Shown here one piece after another: positions 21,701 through 31,050 of a stretch of DNA of 64,000 nucleotides; position 1 is the stretch's first letter, and each line of letters starts with the position of its first letter. Origin of the DNA: Gammaproteobacteria bacterium (lineage in GTDB: Bacteria > Pseudomonadota > Gammaproteobacteria > Enterobacterales > Alteromonadaceae); assembly GCA_018825965.1 (NCBI GenBank), contig JAHKAA010000026.1, positions 124,001 to 188,000 of the forward strand, read 5' to 3'. The translations under genes and the position numbers were made by a program. Under the pieces are notes generated by a model that was not told where the DNA came from, made no database searches, and saw nothing but the letters and a program-made list of their open reading frames with translations.

Positions 21701-23561
21701 TAGCGCCGTTGACTTCCATCGCGAAGTTTAAGATCCAGCTGACCGAGCCATCCGGGCAACGCACCGCATAAGGGGTTTCACCTATCACTCGTAAACCGAA
21801 GTTTTCCAGAATAGGCAATACATCTGATAAATGGATTGGGTGGTCTTTATGGAACAGGTTCAACCGTACAGCTTTGCTGTCGTTACGCTCCTCCTGTGGA
21901 CGGTAAAACAACATGTCCAGACGGTGTTCGTCGTTCAGCGACTCAATTTTTTCAATGTCAACCAAAGCATCGTTTGGCAACATTTCGTCTTTATAAGACG
22001 AAGGGAAAGCGGTCAGGTACTTGCGACCCAGCTCACGGCCACGGGCTTCACCATAATGGCCCACCAGCGCAGCTTCCAGCTTATCTTCCCAGGTACGGGC
22101 CGCTTCGACTAAATTGCGTTCAATTTCTTTCACATTAAACTCGATATTGTTATCGTTGATCCGAACGAAATAATGGGTACGTGCCAACACAGATTCAGAG
22201 AAGTAGGTCGTGAATTCTACAGCTTCAGTGCTGCCCAAAGACTGCGCCAGAATTTGTTGGGTCACTTTACGCAGCTGAGTGTTGTATCGCTCACGGGGCA
22301 CATAGACCATAGCTGACACAAAACGGCCAAAGGCGTCTTTGCGTACAAATAAGCGTGTCATGTCACGTTCCTGCATTTGCAGTACGCCTGTCGACACATC
22401 CAACAGCTCGTCTGTGGTCGCCTGGATCAACTCATCGCGTGGATAAGTTTCCAGAATATTCAGCAGTGCTTTGTAAGCATGGGTCCCTTGAGCAAAACCA
22501 GACTTGCCCATCACTTTGGCCAGCTTGTTCTTCAACAACGGAATATCAGCAGCGCTGTTGTTGTATAAAGAAGATGAATATAAACCAATAAAACGGTCTT
22601 CCCCTATCACATGACCTTTGTCGTCAAAACGCTTAATACCGACGTAGTCTATATAGGCAGGACGATGCACACGGGATTTATTATTGGTTTTGGTCAGGAT
22701 CAGCAAAGACGCATTTAAAGCTTGTTTGCGCGCCTGCTCTGGTAAATCAGACAACATTAAATCCCGTGACGTAGAACGGCGCATTAAACCTAAAGCGCTG
22801 TCGTTGACGCTTTCAATTTTATGATCGCCTTCCACCGCTTTGATGCGGTATTCACGATACCCCAGTAAAGTGAAATTGTCTTTTGCCATCCAGTTTAAGA
22901 ATTCGCTGGCTTGCTCCAGTTCAGTGGCATTCACTGAGGCTTGTTTTGGTAAGTCAGCTATCACCTGCAGCAATTTGGAGCGGATAGGTTTCCAGTCCTG
23001 AACTGCTAAAGACACATCTTCCATCACAGACTGCAGTTCAGAGGTTAAAGCTTCTATTGCGGCTTTGTCTGTCATGCGATCAATTTCGATATGGAACACA
23101 GTTTGTTCCGCGCTGGCTTGCTCTACAGTGCCCAGCTTAAAAAAGTCCGTGATGTCGTTTTTATCGTTACGGAGCGTTTGTAATGGGTAATGCAATAACA
23201 AATGAGTGGTAATGGACTGACGTGTTAACGCCATACGAACAGAGTCCACTAAAAACGGGCTGTCTTTGACCACTATTTCTACGATAGTGTGTTTAGATTC
23301 CCAGCCGTGTTTTGCAATTTCAGGGTTAAATACCCGGATCAGTGCTTTGCCCTCAGTATGACCGTTAAAGCTTTGCCATAAGCTAAGCGCAGCGCCATAT
23401 AAATCGCTGTCATTACGACCAAACAAATCTTCATGAGACATATTGCCATACAGAGTGTGGGCAAATTTTTCGACCAGTTCGACCTGATCTTTGACTTTAG
23501 AACGAATAAGCTTACTTACATTTTGTAGTAGTACAGAAGGTTGACCGTCTATCAGTGCCAT
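18726..23561 (-). CDS. gdhB: NAD-specific glutamate dehydrogenase, 180-kDa class
   Basis: Catabolic oxidation of glutamate to 2-oxoglutarate and ammonium. The 1611 residues fit the very large class (about 1600) first described in Streptomyces and Pseudomonas. About 700 N-terminal residues form ACT-like regulatory domains. The catalytic core follows, with GGLRWSDRREDFRTEVLGL, the lysine-containing VPVGAKGGFVCK, and GDMAGDVFGNGMLLS. The C-terminal 450 residues are a helical domain typical of the class. The ATG at 23559-23561 gives MALIDGQPSVLL. It is monocistronic with its own terminator. Together with alanine dehydrogenase and the Bkd complex it points to an amino-acid-consuming heterotroph. 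The gene symbol follows Pseudomonas usage. Confidence 0.95.
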   Translation of the reverse strand: MALIDGQPSVLLQNVSKLIRSKVKDQVELVEKFAHTLYGNMSHEDLFGRNDSDLYGAALSLWQSFNGHTEGKALIRVFNPEIAKHGWESKHTIVEIVVKDSPFLVDSVRMALTRQSITTHLLLHYPLQTLRNDKNDITDFFKLGTVEQASAEQTVFHIEIDRMTDKAAIEALTSELQSVMEDVSLAVQDWKPIRSKLLQVIADLPKQASVNATELEQASEFLNWMAKDNFTLLGYREYRIKAVEGDHKIESVNDSALGLMRRSTSRDLMLSDLPEQARKQALNASLLILTKTNNKSRVHRPAYIDYVGIKRFDDKGHVIGEDRFIGLYSSSLYNNSAADIPLLKNKLAKVMGKSGFAQGTHAYKALLNILETYPRDELIQATTDELLDVSTGVLQMQERDMTRLFVRKDAFGRFVSAMVYVPRERYNTQLRKVTQQILAQSLGSTEAVEFTTYFSESVLARTHYFVRINDNNIEFNVKEIERNLVEAARTWEDKLEAALVGHYGEARGRELGRKYLTAFPSSYKDEMLPNDALVDIEKIESLNDEHRLDMLFYRPQEERNDSKAVRLNLFHKDHPIHLSDVLPILENFGLRVIGETPYAVRCPDGSVSWILNFAMEVNGAMPTDFEQAQLSFQDSFAKVWKGDLEDDGFNRLILGAGLTGREASLLRAYAKYKRQIGGTFSQSYVENAFARYPKLAHLLVQLFNTKFDPQNTGDAAAIEAIEKQLNEQLDNVVNLDDDRIIRRFVAMMSATLRTNYFQPNAQGQQKNYISFKVKSSLIPDMPLPVPAFEIFVYSPRVEGVHLRGGKVARGGLRWSDRREDFRTEVLGLVKAQQVKNTVIVPVGAKGGFVCKKLPETGGREAFLNEGKECYRTFIRGLLDVTDNIVQGQIVPPKSVVRLDEDDPYLVVAADKGTATFSDIANAISAEYNHWLGDAFASGGSNGYDHKGMGITARGGWESVKRHFREVGIDCQTTDFTCVAIGDMAGDVFGNGMLLSRHIRLQVAFNHMHIFVDPNPDAAKTFVERERLFNLPTSTWDDYDKSLISEGGGLFARSAKSIRLTPQIQQMLGTTAVSLTPNEFIRAALMMDVDLIWNGGIGTYVKATDETHAEVGDRGSEAVRVNGKDVKARIIGEGGNLGTTQRGRIEYAANGGRINTDFIDNVGGVDCSDNEVNIKILLNALVASGDMTLKQRNELLAAMTSDVADIVINDCYRQTQSISVSSVLGAEQMKEYTRFIHALEKDGKLNRELEFLPSDEVLAERTAKGQGLTRPELAILTAYGKMVMKEWLVLPEIYENSYFKRHLFTAFPKMLQQSYAKEMETHPLKAEIIATKLANLMVNDMGANFAQRMMEETGSSVAEVAVCYTIARDLFDVEAVWSKLEELDNLIPAALQIKLFHQLRRTMRRTTRWFLRHRNKALDIQQTIDFFKPAFVEISNNLQTLLAPAEAEQLAANEHAFIEQGVPADVARYLAQLSTSFSVMDIAQVADAEKNSLLLSAEIYFKLGDRLDLHWFLEQITQQPVANHWQALARASYREELDWQQRALSAVVIRGCAGACDAEAVISSWVTEHEPVLARWRHMLAEFKTTKSHEFAKFSVALRELMLLSHHCDPVK

Positions 23562-23798
23562 TTTTGTATCCTTTTTTGAAACCTCGGCCTGTTGATACCG
23601 GGTTTACTTACATACAGAGCGTGTCAGGTGCGAAGTTTATTGAGTATTGACGGGCTTTTCGAGCTTTATTTATGTCTTTGTTACTGGTTGTACCAGAGTG
23701 AAAATAGCTGATTTGACAAGTTATTCATCCGCTGTAAATAGAAAATGGCCTTACGGCCATTTTCCTGTTTAAACATGCAACTTTTTACATAAACAAAA
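23562..23798. other. Intergenic region upstream of NAD-GDH
   Basis: A 237-base gap with the presumed GDH promoter and, at its distal end, the terminator of the RND operon. No further gene or RNA is recognised. Confidence 0.6.
23741..23764 (-). terminator. Terminator of the DUF1302-RND operon
   Basis: Perfect 10-bp inverted repeat GAAAATGGCC/GGCCATTTTC with a 4-nt loop, 35 bases beyond the RND gene stop. Confidence 0.75.
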
Positions 23799-26117
23799 CT
23801 AGTTATTTTTTCGCCAGAAAAAGGCTGCAAGCGCAGGCAATACCAAAATTGCACCCAACATGTTCACTAAAAACATAAAGGTCAGCAGTATGCCCATATC
23901 GACCTGGAATTTCAGTGCTGAGAACACCCAGGTGCTGACGCCTATGGCTAAGGTAATGCCGGTAAACAATACCGCACTGCCCGTTTCTTTTAATGCAGTG
24001 AAATAAGCCTGACGCAACGGCATTCCATCACGCAGCAACTGCGTCATGTTCGACAGGATATAAATACCGTAGTCAACACCTATACCCACACCCAAGGCTA
24101 TTACAGGTAAAGTGGAAACTGTTAAACCTATTTCCAGTTTGGTCATCAGGGCAGTGGCCAGAATAGACACCACATAAAGCGGCACTATCACAGCAACAGT
24201 GGCTTTAACCGAACGGAAGCTGATTAAACACAGCACTATCACTGCACCATAGACATACCACATCATAGGAGTCTGGGCTGCAGCTACCGCTTCATTGGTG
24301 GCGGCCATCACACCTACAGGGCCTGAAGCTAACTTAAACTTCACCTCGTCTGTGCTGAGTTCAGCACCGGCTTTTTTCGCTGCAGCGACCACAGTTTCGA
24401 TAGTTTCGGCTTTATGGTCGTTTAAGAACAGGATCACCGGCATCACAGAACAGTCACTGTTGAGTAAACCTGTGCTGGTTTCTACCCTGCTGGAGGATTG
24501 CACTAAACTTTCTGTGGTACGGGGTAATACTCTCCACTTCATATTGCCTTCGTTATAGGCCGCATTGATGGTTTTGGATACAGAGGCCAACGACACCGCA
24601 GACTGCACGCCTGGCACGTTTTCCATTTGCCACTGGAACTGATCCACCCTATTCATCACATCATGGAAAGTACAGCCGTTGGCCGGAGTTTCCACCATGA
24701 CGTTAATGTAATCCACTGAAATGGCATAACGGTCTGTGATCAGGAAGGTATCCTGGTTATAGACTGAACTTTCATGCAAGGCCGGAGCGCCAGGGTGCAA
24801 ATCACCAATTTTAAGGTAAGAACTTTGTTGCCAGCCCAACGCAAACAAGGCCGCTGTGGCTAGTAAAATCACCACCGCATATTTAGGTGTGGCGAAAGCG
24901 GATAAGTTGTACCAGAACTTCTCAATACGGGGATGAGGGGCCTGTACTTTTTGCTTGTACTTATCGCTGAACTTGACGTAAGACATCAGTACAGGCAATA
25001 AAATAAGGTTGGTCAGGATAATAATACCCACACCCAAACTGGCCGTGATTGCCAGCTCACGGATGACACCTATTTCAATAATCAACAGAGTTAAAAAGCC
25101 AACTGTGTCAGATAACAGCGCAATACCACCTGGGATCAACAGCTTACGGAAGCTGGCCTGAGCTGCGGTTTTTGCATCCATGCCCAAAGCGACGTTTTTA
25201 CCTGTGGCGTTGATCATCTGTACGCCATGGCTGACACCTATAGCAAATACCAGAAATGGCACAAGTATCGACATGGGGTCTATACCAAAACCTAAAACCG
25301 TCAGCGTACCCATTTGCCAGATCACCGCAATTAAGGAGCAACTGATAGGCAATAAAGTCAGCATCACCGAGCCGCTGAACAGATAAACCATGATGGCAGT
25401 AATAACGATGGCCACAGCAAAAAAGGCCAATACGCCTTTAGCGCCGTCAGCCACATCCCCGACCATTTTTGCAAAACCTATGATATGCACACTCAGGTTT
25501 TCATTTTGGTACTGACCACGCACCTGTTGTTCAAGTTGTGCGGCAAATTGAATGGTATCAAGTTTCTGCTGGGTATCAGGATCAACGTCCAGTAACTGCG
25601 CCGTTACCATGGCGCAGCTGAAGTCGTCTGCCACCATACGACCGACAATACCGGCTTTTTCGACGTTGGATTTCACCACAGCCAAACCTTCAGGCGTAGG
25701 TGCAAACTCAGCAGGAATAACAGGACCGCCGGCAAAACCATCTTCGACTACTTCAACAAAACGAGTGCTGGGGCTGTACAGAGATTTAACCAGACTGCGG
25801 TCTACCCCTGGCAGGTAATATATTTGGTCATGGATTTTTTTAAAGGAAGCAAAAAAATCCGGGTTAAAAATATCGCCTTTGGCATCACAGACCGACACCA
25901 GAATATTATTGGCACCGCCAAAATCTTTGGCATGCTGCATATAAGTTTGCATATATTCATGCTGTAGCGGGATATTTTTGGTAAAAGCGGCATCCAGTTT
26001 GATCTGGCTGGCTTTAAATAATAAAAACAAAGTAGCGAGTATAAAAAGTACAATCACAGCAGGTCTGTGACGGAATAATACCGTCTCGCAGCTGGTTACA
26101 ATTCGGTTCAGACTCAT
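23799..26117 (-). CDS. RND-superfamily (MMPL) exporter
   Basis: A 772-residue inner membrane transporter with the two-fold RND/MMPL architecture: one helix, a periplasmic loop, five helices, then the same again. Helices cluster at about residues 15-35, 225-385, 410-430 and 615-770. The sequences GIDPMSILVPFLVFAIGVSHGVQM and VIALGVGIGVDYGIYILSN mark the paired helix 4 segments. At this size it belongs to the HpnN/MmpL-like lipid-exporter group rather than AcrB (about 1050 residues) and needs no membrane fusion protein. It is the last gene of a four-gene operon with DUF1302, DUF1329 and YCF48-like proteins. Substrate unknown; a lipid or hydrophobic compound is likely (inference). Confidence 0.88.
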   Translation of the reverse strand: MSLNRIVTSCETVLFRHRPAVIVLFILATLFLLFKASQIKLDAAFTKNIPLQHEYMQTYMQHAKDFGGANNILVSVCDAKGDIFNPDFFASFKKIHDQIYYLPGVDRSLVKSLYSPSTRFVEVVEDGFAGGPVIPAEFAPTPEGLAVVKSNVEKAGIVGRMVADDFSCAMVTAQLLDVDPDTQQKLDTIQFAAQLEQQVRGQYQNENLSVHIIGFAKMVGDVADGAKGVLAFFAVAIVITAIMVYLFSGSVMLTLLPISCSLIAVIWQMGTLTVLGFGIDPMSILVPFLVFAIGVSHGVQMINATGKNVALGMDAKTAAQASFRKLLIPGGIALLSDTVGFLTLLIIEIGVIRELAITASLGVGIIILTNLILLPVLMSYVKFSDKYKQKVQAPHPRIEKFWYNLSAFATPKYAVVILLATAALFALGWQQSSYLKIGDLHPGAPALHESSVYNQDTFLITDRYAISVDYINVMVETPANGCTFHDVMNRVDQFQWQMENVPGVQSAVSLASVSKTINAAYNEGNMKWRVLPRTTESLVQSSSRVETSTGLLNSDCSVMPVILFLNDHKAETIETVVAAAKKAGAELSTDEVKFKLASGPVGVMAATNEAVAAAQTPMMWYVYGAVIVLCLISFRSVKATVAVIVPLYVVSILATALMTKLEIGLTVSTLPVIALGVGIGVDYGIYILSNMTQLLRDGMPLRQAYFTALKETGSAVLFTGITLAIGVSTWVFSALKFQVDMGILLTFMFLVNMLGAILVLPALAAFFWRKNN

Positions 26118-26118
26118 G

Positions 26119-27138
26119 TTATTCCGGCTTCTTGATTGCTAAGGTTCGAATTCCAGCTTCGGTCACTAATACCAGCTGATCCTTGACTGCGACGGCATTC
26201 AAAATGGCTTTACTGTCTTGTGTTGGCACAGAGGTAAAACTGAGGCCATCATCCTGACTGACTAACAAAGTACCAGCATTGCCTGTCAGATAGATAAAGT
26301 CTGCGTCAGTGAACACACTGTTTAATGTGGCGCTTTGCTCCAGTTGCACCTCCTGCCAGTTTTGGCCTAAATCCGTACTTCTGAACACATTGCCGCGTAA
26401 GCCTGCTGCAATCAGCGTGTTTTTTGCTGTCAACACCAGGCCAAACAAAGAGCCATTGTAAAATTGTGGATGACGGATCCAGCTTTTGCCAAAATCGGAG
26501 CTGGTCGCAAAAAAGCCCGCTTCACCAATCAGATACAGCACATTGTTATGCTGATAAATACGGTTGAAATGCGGCAATACAGAGACCCGTTCATCTAAAT
26601 AGGCTTCAGGGTCAGTTTCCTGCAACTCTTTTAAATACTCCTGATCCTCGCTACCTACCAGTTCCAGATGAAATTCATCTACCCAGCTTTTACCGCCATC
26701 AGTAGTCCGGTAGAACATGCCATAAGCACCTAAAGCTATGCCGTTATTGGCATCAGCAAATAAAACATCAAACAAAGGTTTGTCAGTGTCAGGCTTAAAT
26801 TGCTGCAACTGCCAGCTTTGACCGCCATCTTGGGTGGCAATAATAGTAGCGTCATGCCCTACTGCCCAACCGTGCTTGTCATCGGAAAAATAGACTGAAG
26901 TAAATAAGCTTTGCACAGGCGTCTGAATTTGAGTCCAGTGGCTGCTGTCTTTACTGACCAACACATGACCACGATCGCCCACAGCAACAAAAAGCTGATC
27001 GTTGACACGGATCAAATCCGTCAGCACAGCTTTTTCAGCCAAAGGCATCATGTAAGAAGGCGTTGGTGGCGCAGACTCAGCCTGAATTTGGGTTGTCAGC
27101 AGCAGCGCTGCGACAGAGGATAAAAGTTTAACCTTCAT
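26119..27138 (-). CDS. Exported YCF48/BNR-repeat beta-propeller protein
   Basis: A periplasmic protein of 339 residues with a signal peptide (KVKLLSSVAALLLTTQIQAESA). Repeats have the YCF48/BNR pattern, seen as DGGQSWQ, DGGKSWV, DFGKSWI, DLGQNWQ and DDGLSFT, each following a hydrophobic strand. Such propellers act as assembly factors or scaffolds; the name comes from the photosystem II factor, but no photosynthesis is implied. One base separates its stop from the RND start, so the pair is coupled. A hairpin separates it from the upstream DUF1329 gene. Start: the ATG at 27136-27138 is preferred over a GTG four codons upstream, though neither has a strong ribosome-binding site. Confidence 0.85.
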   Translation of the reverse strand: MKVKLLSSVAALLLTTQIQAESAPPTPSYMMPLAEKAVLTDLIRVNDQLFVAVGDRGHVLVSKDSSHWTQIQTPVQSLFTSVYFSDDKHGWAVGHDATIIATQDGGQSWQLQQFKPDTDKPLFDVLFADANNGIALGAYGMFYRTTDGGKSWVDEFHLELVGSEDQEYLKELQETDPEAYLDERVSVLPHFNRIYQHNNVLYLIGEAGFFATSSDFGKSWIRHPQFYNGSLFGLVLTAKNTLIAAGLRGNVFRSTDLGQNWQEVQLEQSATLNSVFTDADFIYLTGNAGTLLVSQDDGLSFTSVPTQDSKAILNAVAVKDQLVLVTEAGIRTLAIKKPE

Positions 27139-27165
27139 TAGAGTTTTCACTCAGCATCAATTTAA

Positions 27166-27198
27166 AAACAAAAACGGTTGGCATAAAGCCAACCGTTT
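27166..27198 (-). terminator. Internal terminator/attenuator within the DUF1302 operon
   Basis: Perfect 11-bp stem AAACGGTTGGC (27172-27182) / GCCAACCGTTT (27188-27198). On the minus strand it is followed by TTTTTGTTTTT. It lies between the DUF1329 and YCF48 genes and should lower expression of the last two genes. Confidence 0.8.
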
Positions 27199-27214
27199 AT
27201 TCAATGTTTACAGA

Positions 27215-28576
27215 TTAACGGGTACCTTCACGGCGCAAGGCCGCTGGAGTAAAGTCGTTGTCTGTTAACGGCACAGAGAAGTCATACATCTTGTCTTCGT
27301 TGTCTAAACCAATCGCAATATAACGACGGGTATTCAGATCGTGGAAAACTTCCAGCGTACTCCAATGGGTTGGTACTTCGTAGTAGTTCAGACCATGGGC
27401 CACAGCAACACGATATAACTCGCCTCTGTTGTCATACAAGTCAGCTACGTGAACCTGCCAGCTGTCTTCATCGATAAAGAATACGCGCTTGCCATAGACA
27501 TGGCTGGTACCGCTTTTCAGGTTGGCTTCCACCACCCAGACACGGTGTTTTTCCCAGCGAACGTATTCAGGATTGATATGACCTGGTTTGATCAAGTCGG
27601 CATACTTCACGTCTTTGCTGTGCAGTTTATAACTGTTGTAAGGGATAAACAGCTCTTGTTTACCCACTAACTTCCAGTCATAGCGGTTTGGTGAACCGTT
27701 AAACATATCAAAGTCATCTGTAGTACGCAGGCCATCAGAAGCTGTACCTGGTGCATCATAAGCGACGTTTGGCGCACGACGTACACGACGTTGACCTGTG
27801 TTATAGGTCCATGCCTGACGAGGTGTTTTTACCTGGTCCATAGTCTCATGCACTAAAAGCGCAGTACCGGCCAGACGAGCTGGTGTAGTCACAGCTTGCT
27901 TAAAGCGGAACAGAATATTTTCTTTCTGTAATGCATCCACCGTGGCATCAGGCGCTGAGTATTTGAACATAATTTGTTCATCAAAGCCGATGGTCACGTA
28001 GTCACCAGAAGCTGTAGGTGCAACCTGACCACCGTTACGGCTGGCTGCGACACCACGGAAACGTAAAATATGGTTCCAGATGGCTTCTAAACCGTTGGTT
28101 GGAATTGGGAAAGGAATACCAATGGCTGCATTAATGATACCGTTACCGCCTTCAACCAGTTCTGCGTTTGCTGCAATTTTCTTTGTTGCATCATAAACAT
28201 ACTGTGGGTAAGACGCGGTGCGGCGGCTTTGGTACACATTCATTTTGTAGCTGTCGGGGTAAGCTTCAAACAGCTTGATTTGTCCTGGACTCAACATGCT
28301 CTTGTATTGATCCAGATTGGATTTATCAATAGTAAAGAGTACTTTGTCGCCAGCAAATGGATCCGGGTGGTGATCACCTGGTTTGTAGCCAGCAGGAGCA
28401 GCAGTAATACCACCTTCCCATGCCGGAATACTGCCATCAGCATTACCTGCTTTTTCCGCGCCCAGCGGCGTCAGATCAGCACCCAGACGGGCTACCTGAT
28501 CCGGAGTTAACTTCGCAATAGCACCACAGCTAAGAACCAGCGCAATAGTGGATGCAATCAGGGTGAGTTTTTTCAT
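27215..28576 (-). CDS. DUF1329 exported protein (LolA/LolB-like fold family)
   Basis: A 453-residue periplasmic protein with a signal peptide (KKLTLIASTIALVLSCGAIA). Hallmarks are the opening KLTPDQVARLGADLTPLGAEKAGNADGSIPAWEGG and late YRVAVAHGLNYYEVPTHWS ... DLNTRRYIAIGLDNED. DUF1329 genes almost always travel with DUF1302 outer-membrane proteins. The family is thought to be a lipid-binding carrier related in fold to LolA, based on general knowledge. It follows the DUF1302 gene by 20 bases and ends before the internal terminator, so it should be made at the same high level as DUF1302. Confidence 0.88.
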   Translation of the reverse strand: MKKLTLIASTIALVLSCGAIAKLTPDQVARLGADLTPLGAEKAGNADGSIPAWEGGITAAPAGYKPGDHHPDPFAGDKVLFTIDKSNLDQYKSMLSPGQIKLFEAYPDSYKMNVYQSRRTASYPQYVYDATKKIAANAELVEGGNGIINAAIGIPFPIPTNGLEAIWNHILRFRGVAASRNGGQVAPTASGDYVTIGFDEQIMFKYSAPDATVDALQKENILFRFKQAVTTPARLAGTALLVHETMDQVKTPRQAWTYNTGQRRVRRAPNVAYDAPGTASDGLRTTDDFDMFNGSPNRYDWKLVGKQELFIPYNSYKLHSKDVKYADLIKPGHINPEYVRWEKHRVWVVEANLKSGTSHVYGKRVFFIDEDSWQVHVADLYDNRGELYRVAVAHGLNYYEVPTHWSTLEVFHDLNTRRYIAIGLDNEDKMYDFSVPLTDNDFTPAALRREGTR

Positions 28577-28596
28577 AATGGTTTTCGCCTCGTCCC

Positions 28597-30747
28597 TTAA
28601 ATAGAGTATTTAATGTTAAAAGATACAAAATCACGGTCAGCTGTATTGTTGGTTGTACCTACACCACCCCAGAAGGCATTGTATGAAAACTCAGATGACC
28701 AGCGGTTCAGATAATCAAAAGCAACAGTGTAACCCACAGATTTTTTATCTTTAGAGAACATAAAGAGTGGATCAGGAGTAATACCGTTCACGTCATGAGA
28801 GAACACCACACGATGTGACATATTGACACCGGCAAACACGTCGTTGAAATCTGCTTTCGCTAATAAACGGTAACCCCAGGCTGATGCAGTCGGGAAAGGG
28901 TTGGTTTCAGCACCATTAGATAAGGCGGTATGCACACCATCTTTATTCACCAGAGGACCACCATTGATGGTGCCCAACAAAGGACCACCGCTACGGTCTG
29001 TGTTAGGACCGTTTAAACGTAACACCGATGGATCCGGCATATCGTTAATTTTGATACCTCCCACTTCAGCTAACATAGAGAAGTTATCGGCTATCCACAT
29101 AGGACCAAACAAGTGAGTGATAGTCACCTGAGCCTGAGTGGTGTCAGACAGAATGTAGCCCTTAGCAGAATCGCCCGGAGCTACTTTGTTACCATCAAAA
29201 CGGCCAATCTGACTGATCCCTTCCAGTTCACCACGCAAACCTGCATTGGCTAACTGCTCTGGCATACCAGCGTACAGAATTTCCACGTCATCAATTTGCA
29301 GAGGTTCATCCTGACGGTAGGACAATTCACCTGCCACTGAGGTACCACCTACTGTAGTGTTAAAACTGAAACCGTACAGTTTAATATCTTCAGGGTATTC
29401 AATCAGACCTTTGGAAAACACATCCATATTGACAATATTGTCTTTGGTAATACCACCGACGTTGTCTGACAGATATTGCAGAGACTGCACTATGCCTTCC
29501 AGACCTGGAACACCAGTCACAGGGTCTTTAGTACCAAAATCTGAAGCTATACCTGAAATCAGCGGGGTACGGCTGTGGTAGTTCATATGGTAAACGGCAA
29601 ATTCAGTGTCATTCAGCTCTGACGCGAAATATTCCAGCTTCAGACCGTATTGACCACCGTCTTCAGGTTCAATTTCACCTGCGGAGCCTTTTGGTCTTAA
29701 GGTGACTTTAGTGGAATAAGCCAGCATAGCGTTGACAGCTGCAGTACGCTGAGCTGCTGTAGCAGCGGGGTTTGTCAACGCAGCCAGTAAAGCCGGTGCG
29801 CTTTGTGATATTAAGTTCATTTCGCTGACCAGGAAATCCAGATCGATATCCGGGTTACCGGCAAAACCTAACTGAATATTCTGGTCGTAGCCACCTTTAC
29901 CAGCAAAATCGTTGGTTGAGAAGTAAGTGCCTGGAACGGGCAGATAACTGTTTTTCCACTCGTACTGATAAAACACTTCAGCCGTCAGGTTTTCAGTTAA
30001 ACCTAAAGAAGCCCATGCCATACCTACAGGAATAAAGGCTTCTTTTAATTCAGCACCAGGGCTACGAGCTACACCCACGTCAATTGGAGTAATGTTAATA
30101 CCATGCTGAATAAAGGTACTTTCACCCCAGCTTAATACCTGATTACCAATCCGCACAGATAAAGGGTTGGCGCCATCGTTTAACGCAAAGTTGCCATAGA
30201 CATAAGCATCTAATAAACGTAGATCACGACAAGCCAAAGCTTTTGCATCGTCATCAGCACAAGGGTCTACTCTGTTGCCTGAAATAGGATTGGTATAAGC
30301 ACCCTCTTCGTCCATTAAGGCAGAATCGTAGAAGTAAGTGAAACGGCCAAAAAAGCCAAAATCATCTTTGGCTATAGATAATTCATGAGTACCACGGAAG
30401 ACTTCTGAGAACATATCGCCGCGGTCATAATTCAGGTTACCCGCATCGCCATTACTGGAATACGCACCTGGTTGAGCCCAAATTTGTGCACCTGTGTAAA
30501 GAGGATTGCTAAAGGCACTGTAATTTGTCCAGTCGAATCGTGGGTGGTTCACCTTACTGATGGTGTCCCAGTCGCGGTCTTCGGCACGCCAGCTGGCGCC
30601 GTAAGCAAACGTAGAGTCAAATACAACTTTCACGTCATCAAAATCAAAGGTGGCAGCCTGAGCACTGGTGGCCGACAAGGCCAATAGTGCAGAAGCAACA
30701 CCCAGAGCTAAAGTACTTCTGACGAAGGCACCTGGCTTAGTATTCAT
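28597..30747 (-). CDS. DUF1302 outer-membrane protein
   Basis: A 716-residue protein with a signal peptide (STLALGVASALLALSATSAQA), then an aromatic-rich beta-strand-rich sequence ending in FVSFNIKYSI, with a strand-like C-terminus ending in an aliphatic residue. Typical DUF1302 motifs are the N-terminal TFAYGASWR.EDRD and VLSWGESTFIQHGINI. These proteins are predicted outer-membrane barrels that occur with DUF1329 and RND/MMPL exporters in hydrophobic-compound degraders. It is the first gene of the operon, with a good GGGGGAG ribosome-binding site. Confidence 0.88.
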   Translation of the reverse strand: MNTKPGAFVRSTLALGVASALLALSATSAQAATFDFDDVKVVFDSTFAYGASWRAEDRDWDTISKVNHPRFDWTNYSAFSNPLYTGAQIWAQPGAYSSNGDAGNLNYDRGDMFSEVFRGTHELSIAKDDFGFFGRFTYFYDSALMDEEGAYTNPISGNRVDPCADDDAKALACRDLRLLDAYVYGNFALNDGANPLSVRIGNQVLSWGESTFIQHGINITPIDVGVARSPGAELKEAFIPVGMAWASLGLTENLTAEVFYQYEWKNSYLPVPGTYFSTNDFAGKGGYDQNIQLGFAGNPDIDLDFLVSEMNLISQSAPALLAALTNPAATAAQRTAAVNAMLAYSTKVTLRPKGSAGEIEPEDGGQYGLKLEYFASELNDTEFAVYHMNYHSRTPLISGIASDFGTKDPVTGVPGLEGIVQSLQYLSDNVGGITKDNIVNMDVFSKGLIEYPEDIKLYGFSFNTTVGGTSVAGELSYRQDEPLQIDDVEILYAGMPEQLANAGLRGELEGISQIGRFDGNKVAPGDSAKGYILSDTTQAQVTITHLFGPMWIADNFSMLAEVGGIKINDMPDPSVLRLNGPNTDRSGGPLLGTINGGPLVNKDGVHTALSNGAETNPFPTASAWGYRLLAKADFNDVFAGVNMSHRVVFSHDVNGITPDPLFMFSKDKKSVGYTVAFDYLNRWSSEFSYNAFWGGVGTTNNTADRDFVSFNIKYSI

Positions 30748-31050
30748 TCGTTATCTCCCCCCCTGTCCCTGCAGGTATTTTGTTATTTTTTATTTTGAGC
30801 CAACCAACTGATCGGAGGTCAGCTTGTATCGAAGAAATCATTACATCATTTTGATCGTGGCGCAAGGCTTGCGAACAGTCAAATCTGTTGATTTTTATTC
30901 AGTTTTTTCCCTTTACCCTGCTTAATATGTTCTGGTTCCATTTGATTTGGTTTGACCAGTTGAGTGAAGTTCATCTAACTGAATGAAAATAATAGCTAAA
31001 GTGACAGATTTTGCCTGTTTTGTTTTAAGTTGGCGTTTTAAGTAATAACT
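30748..31050. promoter_or_regulatory. Upstream region of the DUF1302 operon
   Basis: A 303-base gap. A perfect 13-base palindrome CGCAAGGCTTGCG lies at 30861-30873, about 115 bases before the DUF1302 start, and is a candidate operator. No gene is recognised; a short open frame that continues into the DUF2835 region is a shadow. Confidence 0.45.

Noticed and set aside
26119..27138. Photosynthesis-related function for the YCF48-like protein
   Set aside because: The name reflects the propeller family only; the gene belongs to an RND/DUF1302 operon and no photosynthesis genes are present.
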